The notes below the pieces were generated by a model. The model was not told where the DNA came from, made no database searches, and saw nothing but the letters and a program-made list of their open reading frames with translations. This document shows positions 43,099 through 55,097 of a stretch of 64,000 nt of DNA, piece by piece. The position numbers and the translations under genes are program-made. Source of the stretch: Lasioglossum baleicum (lineage: Eukaryota; Arthropoda; Insecta; Hymenoptera; Halictidae); contig NC_134943.1 of the NCBI RefSeq assembly GCF_051020765.1, positions 9,796,001 to 9,860,000 of the forward strand, written 5' to 3'. The stretch's first letter is position 1. Each line of letters opens with the position of its first letter.

Positions 43099-45930
43099 GG
43101 TCCTATGCTTTTATCGATAGCTATCGATCCACGACGCGGCGCTGCCGTCGATCGCTCTATTGTCCACGAAATTGTCTCCTCGAAACCGTTGCTGAAAACA
43201 GCTTTATCCAGGCTAAACAGCCCCATGCGACCAAGAAGATGCAAACAAAGATAAGATCCCCGAGTTCTTAGATCGCAGTGAAGATCGAGACGCAGGGAGA
43301 GTAGATGGTCGCGAGATCCAATCTCAGCCTTTGTCGCGAGCAGACACGCGGTAGACTGGCGTAATAGTGCCGAGCAATGCGGCCGGAATTGAAGCGATTC
43401 CGGAATCGGATTGCGTCCCTAGGAGCACGGTGTCTCCGGCCTCGAAATCGAATTATGATCGTTGGAGTAAGGGGACGCGCGACTCGAATGAGCTTTTTTC
43501 TACGGAATGCCATATCGCTGGGATCAAAGTTGAAGGACATTGAAGACTGCAGACCTCCAGGACTGCAGAGTAGAAAAAGTTACGAGCCGGCTGAAAGTCA
43601 AGAATAAATTGTACGACATTTTATTTCAGATGGTACAGTGTTCGGCAGCAGCCACTGAACAGCTGTATCGGCAAGTCTAAACACTAAAAGCTGGAAACCG
43701 TTCTCCGCTATCCGAGTGACTTAGTGATCGCATAAACTGCTTCCAGCGTTCGCATAAACTCTCTCTGCCGCGTCGTCGAGCAAGATTTCCACAGCTATTT
43801 CGGAGCAGTGCTGCGACGCTTACGAGGCAGTAACTTTTTTTTTACGGAAGGTTCAATCGACCCTACAAGAGAACTGAACGTTAGAAGACGGACCGATTTT
43901 CCTAAGAAGAGAGGGAGAGAGAGAGAGAGAGAGCCGATCCCAATGATTGAAAAACACGCATCCCGCGATTCCCGATCGTCATCGTACTCGGAAACAGGCG
44001 AGAGGATCGCGACCTATTTAGAGCGCATCGGCTCTGGGATCCAGGTCCGCTTTAAACGGAATTGCTTGTAAATTTAATATCTGTGCTTTATGAGCTTCGT
44101 GCTGGGCTGGAATTCAATGGATTCGTTTGATCGCGCGCCCAGGCAGCTGGCGACGAGCCAGCGCCGATGGAAGCTGCGAGCTTCGAGAGGCGTCTCTCTT
44201 CTTCTCTCCTCTCCGTCTCTGTCTCTCTTTGAGAACGAATGTTTCGACGCCGAACGATTTTGAACCAGGACCCCGCCTACCAACGTTTGTCCCCGTTACG
44301 TTGTCCGCTCGGAGCCAGGCAGCAACCAGGATCATAAATTCTACCCTGGGATTCGGTACGAGCGCTCCAGATGTCCCATGATACTCTGCGGACGCGGTCC
44401 TCGCCGATCCTCCGACATGAAATTAACGCTCCACACCCTGGACCGTTCTGGACTGCCCTGGACTACTTCAAAGTTCAAAAAAAAATCACACGATAATCAA
44501 CAACTACACATTTTACACAGGAAAGATAGCCCTTCCAAATGATGTCGACGTGATTTATCAAAAAAATTTCTTGCTACCCCTGTGTGATGTTACAAAGTTG
44601 CACGAAATTTTTGTTAACCGTCAATGTTGTCTTTATCTCGCTATAACTTTGTAAAAAAACTAACATAGCAACAATTTGAACCAGAGCATCCGGAACTAGA
44701 GGTTTCACACTTTCACACCATTGTTTAACGATATCGATACAGCAATTTTCGCCGGAGTTGTGATCATGTAAACTAGCGGCAATTAACTCTTTTGAGGAGT
44801 GTATTATTCTGCAATTTTACTGTCAACAATTGTCTGCTTGACGATCTAATTGCCATAAGTTGTTCACAGACAGGGCCTGGGTTAGGTTCTGGAATATTCT
44901 ATGAATCGTTCAATATCTTTCTGTGATTTTATTTTATGTGATCTTGTCAGGACAATAATTATTTCTTTTCAAGAAAGTTTCTTTACATTTCTCATCATTT
45001 TCCACCATGGAGAATATTCACAAATTTTTCTGTACGAATTGCATCATTGATATCGAAGTGTATAACTGTACTCGTGGGCTTGTTGTTACTTGGCACCGTG
45101 TTTCGCAGGAATCGCCGAAGCTCGGTGTCAGCCATAAGCGATTATCGGGCAAGTTGCTGATAGTCCGAACTCCGTCGTAGCCCAGGGTTAACGATCGCAA
45201 TGAAAAGTTGCGGCCCGGCCAGAGGCACCGTTCGGGTAACGCCGAAACTTGCGCCTAAGAGGCGAGTCGAACTTCTCAGACACTCGGGGGAAGCATGCTA
45301 GCCCGACTTTGCGCCCGAGGAAATCGTTTCCACGCGAGGGCACCGTGCCCGGGAGAAGCTTTTCTGCCGACGGGTCCACGGGAAATTCGAATTTCCTTGG
45401 GACTGGAAAGCCCGCGCGAACCACCCGGAACCGCTCCAGATTGTTTTCCTTCAGATCTCGAAATCAATGTCGAGAGTCTCGTCGACAAGTTCCAGCGTCG
45501 CCTTTTTACGGTGATCCTGCGCTTTGAAAAATCAGAAAGCGACTTCGGCCATCGTTTGCTTTCTCCCGATTCCACAGTGGAATTGGTCGATCACGGTCAG
45601 ACGAGGGAATGCTTGGAAACGACGGGTCCGTGCACGGGAAATTCGCGTTTCCGCGAAAGTTGCCTGCTGGCGCGAATAATTTCTGCTTGTTTCCATCGCA
45701 AAACAATTTTCTGGGGAAGTGGAAATAAGTGATCTTTGCGAATTATTTGTAGAAGAAGTAGCAGGCGTTGCGATATTATATTTTGTGGATTTGCGTTTAC
45801 GCAAAGAAACAATATCGCATTATCCTTTTGAGGAATATTCCAGAATATTCTTGTCAGTCGTGCAAGCAAGCGTGTACCGGGTGACGCAAATCCCTTACAA
45901 TAGGGTCATCCCACGCGAAAACACACACTT
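43099..45930. other. Unique sequence, no gene seen
   Basis: GA run at 43913-43932. CpG-rich around 43120-43480 and 45180-45700; AT-rich 44465-45010. Frames at 45276-45575 minus and 45295-45732 plus overlap. No domain recognised. Confidence 0.4.
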
Positions 45931-45933
45931 TTT

Positions 45934-46045
45934 ACCATGCTTATAGTAGCTTGTCGTGTTGTTGTTGTATGCGTCAAATCTAGTAATCGAATTTTAAACC
46001 ACTTCCCGATGAGCTAGAGACTTGAAACTTTAAACATATATATCT
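45934..46045 (+). mobile_element. Family C fragment, left part
   Basis: TTTTACCATGCTTATAGTAG and CTTGTCGTGTTG begin it, followed by AATCGAATTTTAAACCACTT and GATGAGCTAGAGACTTGAAA, collinear with 4921-5042. It ends after TTTAAACATAT. The uninterrupted AGCTAGAG octamer serves as an empty-site reference for the hAT-like insertion at 12881-13100. Confidence 0.85.
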
Positions 46046-47888
46046 CAATCATATGTATAATAGTTTGTTTTTCAAAAAGAGATTTATTTTAATTTAAATT
46101 TATGTAGATTTAGATTTTGTCTGTATTTTGTCAGTAAATTTTGACTAATACGATTAAAGATGATTATCTCATCAAGTAAAATTTGTTTCTATATTAAATA
46201 TATATTAGAGTGAAAATTAAATCCTTAGTCTCGCGGCACCCCGCGGGACCTCATGGATTTGAAATAAATCCCACATCAATCCCGTGGGATTGAAAATGGC
46301 AGTTTCACAGGTTTTCAAAGAAATGGGAGAATAGTTTTATGAGAATGTTTTATGAAATAAATAAATTTTCCTTATTTATCAGCAAGTCCCTGATATGTCA
46401 TTCAGTGTAATACTGCCTGGGTATTTCGAGCAGATTCGTCGGGAAGAATCTGTCTTCCGGTTGTTTTTCCGCAAATTTCTTCCTCTTCGCAGTACCTCGT
46501 TGCGATTCCATCGCCATCGCGGTTTTTCTTGGCCGGATCTGTTATTTTTGCCCCGATTCCACCACGCGGAATCCATTATTTCACTGAAGTTTTTCCTGGT
46601 CGGCTGATCGACTCCGCTTTTCGAGGATCCGGCTGCTCGTTCGACTGTTTCTTCCTCGTTTTAGCGGCTCCCGGAAAGTTTATCCTGCCGGCATTCGCCA
46701 TTTTCGTGATGGAACACTTTCTTCCCACTATCTTGCGAATATCTGCCGGTGTTCCTCGAAAAGAATCGCTCGCATTTCCATCGTCCGCGTCGTATCGTCT
46801 TTCTTTAACTCCTAAGAGGATTTCCGAAGATGCGACAACTCCATTAACAGATTTAATGTAGACTTCGCGTTGCACCGTGCAGTGGAACTACTTCACAATC
46901 GTATTTAATCACTCATTTGAAAAATGGATTATTTCTTCACCTCTTAATAACTGGTCTAAAATTATAGAAAAATCTCCCGAATAGAACTAGATTGCCATCG
47001 CATTTTCGCTTTTATTTCATCGAAATATCTCGAGTAATCACTGAGAAAATAAAAGGTAAAGGCCCCACGAAGGGCCAGAGATCTGAAAGTTTCCAGAATA
47101 GCATTTCAGGCAAAGAACACACACTGTTTAGCAGCTAAGGGAAATGAAAAACGCCATGGTTACCCACGCATAGCCTGTTAAGCCCCCTGAAGTTGCTTCA
47201 TTCGAATCCATTTTTTAGCAAGCACAGCGCACCTCGATTCGTCTGAAGAAAATGACTAGAGAAGTAGAAGGAAGAGGCAGAGATAAATCCCGCGTAAACT
47301 TCGGATCTTTCTCGGCGATTTAACGCGCGGCGTGGGTGGCGCTGATTTTGTCGAATTATGCGAGGCGGATCGCAATAGACGAGGTCGTTAAAACTTTCGT
47401 CGGCGTGCTGTCTTATCTGCTCGTCTTAACGACGACGAAATCGCTGACGCGGTTTCTCGCGCGAAAAAAAAGTGGACGCGTTTGTTCGACGCCTCTAAAC
47501 GACGATAACGAAACGCACGGATCGTGCCGCGAAAAGTATCCTGCCACTTTCCACGAACTCGTTTGCATCGGACTTCTCGCAGTTCACGAAGACGAAGCCA
47601 ATACAACGGCGATCGAGCAGTTTAGTCTTCGAACGAACGCAATCGATGCCTGCGGAAAACGATTGCTCCGCTGCGAACGTGATTTGCGAACGCACGACCG
47701 AGTTAGGACGAACGATCCCACTTTCTGACTTCGTCCCGTTTCGATGGCAAGCGTGTCGCGTGACGGAAAACTCGGTTCATCGCAAGAACTGCTAAGCCGA
47801 TTTCACCCAGTGCAGCGCGTGCAATTGTCGAATCCTGCGGAATTGCAATCCCTACAGAGAGCTGAAAGATTCGGAGCATTGGGTGACG
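46046..47888. other. Unique sequence, no gene seen
   Basis: AT-rich to about 46380, then mixed. Near 46236-46295 are short inverted words (GGCACCCCGCGGG, CCCGTGGGATTG). Frames 46529-46861 and 47336-47728 are unrecognised. Confidence 0.4.
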
Positions 47889-47892
47889 TTAA

Positions 47893-48841
47893 GGGTGTGG
47901 TGGTACCCTCACACAACGCTAGACATTGTATACGCACACGAGGTTGCAAGGGTTCCGCACTTTTCAAACATTTGGGGCCCCTACGTAGTCACAATCGATA
48001 GATGAAAGACCCATCATTGGTGCTCTGGTCCGAAAATGGCCTACTTTTGCGTATCCGAGGCGTAATTTTCATTATTCTGCAGCATGTAGCGGAGTTCGAC
48101 AAATATTGGGCGACGCGACAGTGCTGCCACAGTCAAACATTTTCTTAAATATCGAGAGATTTAGGGTTTCTATAGAAAAAAATGAAGCTGGCCGCATATT
48201 CAGGGACACATACAATGTCAATGCAACCTTTATTATGTTAAACTATACGTGTTTAAACACACAGTTTGAAAACTACGAAGTACGATGGAACTCACTGTTT
48301 TACCGATTCAGTCACTGTATCGGTAAAATATCGGTAAAACAGCGAGTAAAACCTCAGAAATACACTAGCGCTCCAAGCTAAGAATGCCAAAATGGAACTG
48401 ATACTTGTGCCGAAGTCCTCCGGTATTTTTGTTTAAACGCGTATAGTTTAACATAATAAAGGTTGCATTGACATTGTATGTGTCCCTGAATTGGTGCTCT
48501 GGTCCATTTTTTTTCTATAGAATCCCTAAATATCTCGATATTTAAGAAAATGTATGTGTCTTGACTGTGGCAGCACTGTCGCGCCGTCCAATAATTTGTC
48601 GAATTCCGCTACATGCTGCCGAATAATGAAAATTACGCCTCGGAAACGCAAAAGTAGGCCATTTTCGGACCAGAGCACCAATGGTGGGTCTTTCATCTAT
48701 CGACTGTGACTACGTACTGGGGCCCCAAATGTTTGAAAACTGCGGAACCCTTGCAACCTCGTGTACGTATACAATGTCTAGCGTTGTGTGAGGGTACCAC
48801 CACACTGGCGCTCGACCAAGGTCAAATTCGGACCCACACCC
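47893..48841. mobile_element. 949-bp TTAA-flanked foldback element
   Basis: TTAA at 47889-47892 and 48842-48845 flank ends GGGTGTGGTGGTACC and the complement of GGGTGTGGGTCCG. The arms match over about 400 bp, including ACAATGTCTAGCGTTGTGTG, GACAGTGCTGCCACAG and CATTGACATTGTATGTGTCC. The left end lacks ~38 bp found on the right between GGGTGTGG and GTGGTGGTACC; the right arm lacks a few internal words. A central nested inverted repeat of CGGTAAAA words lies at 48296-48345. TTAA suggests a piggyBac type, but the GGG rather than CCC terminus is atypical. Confidence 0.8.
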
Positions 48842-48845
48842 TTAA

Positions 48846-51496
48846 GGGATAGAATTGCGAAGCTGTGTCGAACGGGTCGACTCGGGATTAATCAGACTGC
48901 TATTAGCTCTCGTTTCCAGCGCGGGTCGGCGCGGCGTCGGTATAAAGAGAAAAATCTTTATGGCTGACCCGGGGGCCGAGATTTATCGTCGGCCCCTTGT
49001 ATCTAGCGGTGCCTGGCTGTGACAGGAACTCGATAAAATACTCGTGTAATAAACAGGGTAAACGCAAATTTATATGGAACCGGCGCGGCGCGCACTGCCC
49101 GACCCACCACGCCGCATTAACCTCTGTCCGCTCGATCACTTATCGTTACCGGAGCCGGATTTCATCGAATCGCTCGACCGGATCCGGCTGACTCGATATT
49201 GTATCGCGATACGTAACATCCGCGGGCAGCTCTACAGACTCTGTTATTGCTACCCGCGTTTCCTTCTACCTTTTTCTTCTACGTTCTACGCCCCGTGCAA
49301 CCGAGCACGTTTTACGATGCCCCGCCACCGCGACAACGTGCGAACAATTCCTCGCCAGTTTAATAACTTCCCCCCTCGGAACTTCGGTTTTTCTCGTTTT
49401 GTTTCCTCGCTTTTCCTCGCCTTTGATCTGTCTTTTATGTCTTCATTCTCCCGTTTATGGAACATACATGAGACCCGCGAATTGGAAAACAGCATGTGTT
49501 CTTGTTTTACTTTCATCGGCGGAGCTGTTCTTAATCTTGAAAGAACGCAGTATCCGCAGACATCTAACACAAAGGATCTGAAAGTAGAAGCTTCACGCTT
49601 TCAAACGAGCGTAGATAGACTCCCGAACCATTTTTTTTTTTTTTTTACACGAAGTTATAGAATTTCAAACGTCAGCTAATTTTTCGTTGATAATTCAGCG
49701 ATGCTTCGATATCGTGGAATATTACGTACGGAATTACAAATAATTTGCGTTCTATCTCAATCAATTATGTATCCACCATTATCTGCAACGTTTTATTGTC
49801 ATTTAACGGATTGTTCGATCATGATGAATTATTCTGCTGGCAAATGCGCGACCGCAATTTACGAGTCAACCCGAAAAGAAGTGAAACATTGCAGGGAGAT
49901 TCATTGTAATAATTTGTTGGCGATCTGACAGGTCCAAGTGGTTGATGGGGGGCCGCAAGTGGATAATTCTCGGATCGTTGGTAGATCAGAAAATGGCGTC
50001 GGATACTGGGGCAAAGCGGGATCGGGCTGAAAACTGCTCGCAATTACGACCGATTCCCAGTTTCCTCCAAATAGTTGGTCTCGCGTTTGCCGAAACACGC
50101 ATAATGCTCTAATTCCAGTATCAAACGGGAGGTCGGTGACGGCTGTGTATAGGGGTAGAATGAATAGGGCCGTGCTACATACACCTCTACACGTAACTGT
50201 ATATGTATATAGAGATATATACATACGTATATACATATATACACATATACAATATAGGAAGGGACAAGATGTTTCAGGCTGTGCGACATGCATGGCCCAG
50301 ATAAGACACGGTTAATTTGGCTGGAGCGCCATGCAGGTCCGCCACCGAGAGCTCGTGCCACGAGTGCTTATCGACACCGGGATTTCGTTCCATTATGTAT
50401 TTCGCCGGCTCGTCCCTTTGAAGATTAGGATCCATTTCGGAAATTCAGGCGAAAATACTTTCCGCGGAACGCCCGCCGCGGGATTAACGCTCTCTATGTG
50501 CGCGCGTTAACCCTTTCCACGTCGATCCACAGACAATTTTGACCCGCTTTCCTTGCATACATTTGGCTAATGGCTCTTTGAACGTACTACTGTCATTAAA
50601 GATGTAACACGTTATTTCGTGTGATAAAGATTTAACTGCGGACTTTTGCGCGGATCCAAATTTTACTAATGAAAATGGAGATTAGGGTCACGCGGGATTT
50701 TAGCTGTGAACGGTTTTAAAATCGTCGGAAGAAAATGTCTGTTTTATCTGTGACATTTGTGGTTGAAATGAACTGATTAATGCCGGAGTTCAGGAAAATG
50801 TTTTGTCGTAGAGGATATTCGAACTATTTGGTCGTTCGGAAAGTCATTTCGTTTTTCGTGTAGAAATGACGTATTGCTTCCATTTGTTATTACTAACCTT
50901 ATTTTAAATCGCAAAATCGTGGTGTATCTTGACAGCTGACATTTCGGACGTAACCTCCTACCTTGCAGTGCTTTCCAATCTTACAAGTATGTTTTTATCA
51001 TCCCATCAAATATGCAAAATCAAAGTACTCATTTCCATCACCTTTTGCTTTTTTTATTACCACAAAGGTAAAAAGGCAGTGCACGAAAGAAAAATTTGTG
51101 CGTTGTTTAAGGAGAGGATGTACCACCGATCAGTATTTTTTTCGCTTTTTTTCAACATTTTTTATGCGGTGTAAATCTTTTTTGTGTCGTGCAAACAAGA
51201 AAAGTCATATGACTCAATATTCTGCTAATAAAAAACAGAAATTCTCCGGCATGGGATCTTTAAGTTGTCGGAAAAATTGCAAGAGATCGTAGAACAAAAT
51301 GTCATAAAGCTTATTCTAATGGTAAAAAAATGGCTTTCATTTTCTCTTTAGAAAACGAAATGACTTTCCGAACGACCCGATATAAGTAATTCGGAGACAG
51401 AAACAAGTGAAATGATTTGTACATGTACGTGTGAGAAATGTGTTCAGTATTGTTTAAAGTAAAAGTATTGGCAAATGCCAGGGAAAATCCACGTTG
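48846..51496. other. Unique sequence, no gene seen
   Basis: CpG-rich 48850-49350 with the frame 49074-49679 (201 codons, not recognised, ends in a poly-T tract 49631-49646). TATA/ATAC-rich microsatellite-like stretch 50198-50252. A TTAACCCTTTCCAC word at 50507 resembles a lone piggyBac end. AT-rich after 50830. Confidence 0.4.
50198..50252. repeat. TA/TATACA-rich low-complexity stretch
   Basis: Alternating TATA, TATG and TACATA words over about 55 bp. Confidence 0.8.
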
Positions 51497-51498
51497 TA

Positions 51499-52178
51499 TA
51501 TCTATAAAATATTGGACCTATAAAGAATAACTTTTTTATAATTGAACCAAACGACCTGATTTTTTATAATCAATTAGAACTATTGGTTTATGAAATGATA
51601 TGAAAAAAAGATTTTCCAAAAATTATAATTTACAAGGTTACATACAAAAATTCAAAGAGCATTTTTTAAAACCTTTTTATTTAGACTCTTAATGAAAATT
51701 TAAAATGTATCATATGTTTCGTAGATCTATGTTAGTTATACGCGTGCTGAAAATTTCATCGAAATCAGTTGACGCAGGAAAAAACGATACGCATCAAAAG
51801 ATGTACGATACTGTGGATTTTAAGCAGAAACTAATCAAAAGTCCTGTAAAACTGCGATTTTCACCATTTTTAACCGATTGTAGCTCGTGTGTATGTTAAT
51901 CGATGTCGATTAAATGTTCAGCTTGTGTGCAACTAACATAGATCTACAAGAGATGTATTTTAAATTTTCATTATAAGGTCCCAAATAAAAAAGTTTAAAA
52001 AAATGGCTTTATTATTTCTGCATGTAACCTTGTAAATGATAATTTTTGGAAAATCTTTTTTGCATATCATGTTGTAAACCAATGCTTCTAATCAATTATA
52101 AAAAATCAGGTCGTTTGGTACAATTATAAAGAAGTTATCTTGTTTTAAAGGCCGTCCGAATATTTTCGTTACCTATTG
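51499..52178. mobile_element. Foldback MITE, family F1 copy 2
   Basis: Arms contain CCAAACGACCTGATTTTTTA, TTATAATTTACAAGGTTACA and AACATAGATCTAC with their complements, as at 3234-3811. The right end is the complement of CAATAGGTAACG followed by TA; the left end is eroded, so its boundary is approximate. The longer left arm shows what copy 1 has lost. Flanks share a diverged ~50-bp direct repeat (51440-51490 and 52191-52240). Confidence 0.78.
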
Positions 52179-52240
52179 TATGTTTCAAGAATGTGTCCAA
52201 TTTCTTTCAAGTGAAAATATTGATGAATGTCGGAGAAATT

Positions 52241-53171
52241 CCCGAAATTGATTGTACTCTTCCGGCTCAGGGAATCTGGTGTCTCAGCCGAAGAAGTTTC
52301 CAGGTCGCCAATGAGAAATCTCTCAACAAGTCTGACCCGTGTAATGACCCCGCAACAGGGCCGGTTGGCCGATCCTGTTCATCGGGGGCGAAGTATAAGG
52401 TGTCCCAGCAGCATCGTGCGCCAGAAAAACGGTTCCTCGGTGATCGAGGAGTTTGGTGGACTGCCAGAAGGCCGGGTCTCCGGCCATCCGGCGGCTTTTC
52501 TTTCGGATAGCTTTCACCGGTTTTCCATTAAAGCTCGTAACGGTCTCGAATCGTTCCGGGATCGGGCTTTGTTCCGAAGATTAATTAACGGTCCGGTGCC
52601 AAGAGCCGGTGTCGTTGATGTAAAACGCCACCGCGAAAAAGTCAACCGGGGGGACAGGAATTGGAGCGTGATCCTCGATGGCGAGTCGATAGGATCGAGC
52701 CACTTTTTTCCCACTATTTTGCTCCCCCCTTTCTCTCTCTCCCCTCTCCAGCTCGCTCTCGATCCGTGTCCCAACGGTGTCCGAGATTCCCTATCGGAAC
52801 CCGAAAATCCAATTACTATCGCGGGACGGAAGTGGAATTTCATTTCCGTGGAAATCGCGTATATCTTGTCGGGCGTGGTGTGTATCGTAAATCGGCCGGC
52901 GGCCAGGAATCCGCTGGAAAAACGACGCGGTCCCAGTGAAAGCGAGCGTAAACGTTCGCCGATCAATCTGCCCGGTGTGTGCGCGCCCGCGGTATTTTCC
53001 GGCGGGCCTCGCGTTACAATCAGATTTCGAAACCGGGAACGAAAATAACGGCAACGGTTCCCCCGCGGTGAACTGCGCGTCTCGCCATCCGCAATGGCAT
53101 GCTCCTCTCACCAGATGTGGAGATAATAAATTCTTTACAACATTCTAATAGAGACAACAACGGCAACCCAG
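52241..53171. other. CpG-rich unique sequence with the longest open frame
   Basis: The plus-strand frame 52227-53048 (273 codons) is the longest in the window, but a 150-codon frame runs antisense (52514-52966) and a 92-codon frame overlaps it on the same strand. The translation is arginine/serine/proline-rich with no domain I recognise. Its start lies in the repeat flank of the F1 element. I treat it as chance opening in CpG-rich DNA. Confidence 0.45.
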
Positions 53172-53173
53172 TA

Positions 53174-53372
53174 CAGTGTTCCCGCGATTATTGTGAAAAC
53201 CTCGGGGGTATCGAGTCTCAGGAAACGAAATGGTACAGTAAAGTCGCCGTTACTGTCCAACAGCCTTAAGTGGTTGAAACGGTAGCGCCGAAAGCATCTC
53301 ATTAAATTGAATATTTAACATTTACGATCGATAATCGGGATTATTTTAGTCACGTCAATCGCGGGAACGCTG
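53174..53372. mobile_element. TA-flanked MITE with CAGTGTTCCCGCGATT ends
   Basis: Left TA-CAGTGTTCCCGCGATT and right AATCGCGGGAACGCTG-TA match at 15 of 16 positions. The 199-bp interior is non-coding. CAGT ends with TA duplication fit pogo/Tigger-like elements. Confidence 0.82.
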
Positions 53373-53374
53373 TA

Positions 53375-54171
53375 TTCCCAACAAGACCTTAGAGAAATCA
53401 AAGGAGCAGTATTCCCGAAAGAGTCTATGAATGTATAAGCAGTTGTACGAATGCAAAGAACCCATAATACCCTAAAGTATCCTACTAACACGCCACCTTA
53501 CGAGACAGAATAAATTCCGCACAGCCAGCAAATATGCTGGCCGAATAAAAATAATCTCCCGTATAAAAATCGCATTATTTCCGGAGCCCGGTCCACGCCG
53601 CGCCGATTCTGGGTCACAAAACTGTGTCAGAGATCCGCAACAACGATACCGCGATCCTTTAAACCCGTTGGCCATCAACCATCCGCTTTAATTCATCCCT
53701 CTCCGGCGCTGCCGGTCCGGTTCGCGAATCAACGCGCGAATGGCAACGGATCCGGCTAATGTTATTCGGGAAATCGGCACATCCAGCCGGAATAATTCAA
53801 GCCTGACCGATCAATCATATCCTCCCGGTTCGCGCGTCTGTTTCTCGCGGTTCGCCCCAGGAACCGGAGCGAAAGGAGCAGAGCCGCGACGGCCGATCGA
53901 TCACAATCGAATCCGCGCGATGTAAAATGCATTGGCCCGATAATTCAATCGCAGACGCCACGCCGGTTGCATCTGGCGGTGTGTGCCGCTGCAACCTATG
54001 AATCGGCCGCAGAGCTATATGAATCGCCCCATCAATCGCCCCAAGATTACTCTTCTCCCCTCCGTTCGGAAAGAAATTTCCTCCAACAATGGTCGCAGAC
54101 AATTCTTCGTGCCCTCGTTTCCTATCCCAACCCCAGCGACGCCATTTTTCCAATCATTAAATCAGCAAAAA
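53375..54171. other. Unique sequence, no gene seen
   Basis: CpG-rich 53570-53960. Frames 53740-53925 plus and 53815-54153 minus overlap. Nothing recognised. Confidence 0.4.
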
Positions 54172-54173
54172 TA

Positions 54174-54433
54174 CACTGGGTGTCTCGAGAGATTCCTAAG
54201 GTCGTTCGAAACAACTTTCTCCTTTGCGAAAACGTTCTGAGACGCTTCGTTGAGAAGTTATTAACGAAAAACACCGGACCAATCGCAGCGCGGAGACAGA
54301 TGTGGGTTACGCCCCCGCGACTCTGATTGGCCGACTCTTATTCGTCCATAACTTCTCAACGAAGCCGCAGAGAAGATTTTCGCAAAGGACAAAGTTACTT
54401 CAAATAACCTCGGGAATCGTTTCTGCGATGCAG
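54174..54433. mobile_element. Foldback family K, copy 1 (diverged)
   Basis: TA precedes CACTGGGTGTCTCGAG and TA follows the right end near 54434. Inverted arms share CTTTGCGAAAAC, TTCGTTGAGAAGTTAT and CCAATCGCAGCGCGG/CTCTGATTGG words. The core GTTATTAACGAAAAACAC-GGACCAATC is the same as in 62361-62717, marking one family. Ends are eroded. Confidence 0.72.
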
Positions 54434-55097
54434 TACATTTTCGAGACAATAGTGTTTCTTCCTATGGGTCACGGAACCCTGTAGCTTTCAGTTTCCCTTC
54501 GCTTGCACAGATTCCCTTGCAGAAAAGGGCAAAAGGGTTCAGCAGTAAAGTGAATGGAGGTCCGCGTGCACAAGGTTAGAAAGTAACGCCCGCGACGGTG
54601 ACAATGGAAAACGGAAGAACAATGAAGCCGAGTTGTAGACTCCGCGCGGGTGGAGTATCAGGCACGGCGATTCTATGGAATAAGTTTAACCGTAGACGCT
54701 ACACGGTAATTGAAGATACGAGGGTGAATACGGAATAAGGAACACCGCGAACTTCCTGGAATTTCTCCGGGAACCGTTGTGGACGAGCATGATTCACTGT
54801 GAAACCTTTATGGAGACGGGATCTACGGTTTTCGTAAATTAATTTCTACAAATATATACGCGCAGAACTATCCAGCAACTTGGTTTGCCGAGACTCTCCT
54901 GACAGAAAAGTTTCCTCGCGGGCAAGTTTAGGTCAGCAGTCGCGGAAAATTAACGCTGCCACGTGACTCCGGCACTCGTGACAATCAGTTGTTACCGGGC
55001 GGTGAGAGGAACATGAATTTTTCACGACGTTCATTTCCTTTTAAATATTTTTTCGAAACTCCTTTAAAGAAGGTTTTCCTACAATTTGCTACTATTA
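54434..55097. other. Unique sequence, no gene seen
   Basis: Mixed-composition DNA. No repeat or coding signal recognised. Confidence 0.4.

Noticed and set aside
46005..46032. Second hammerhead core CCGATGAG..GAAAC in family C
   Set aside because: The invariant U4 is a C, stem II cannot form, and no cleavage triplet with stem I is present.
52227..53048. 273-codon open frame as a gene
   Set aside because: Antisense and alternative frames are open over the same CpG-rich DNA, the translation is low in information and has no domain, and its start lies in a repeat flank.
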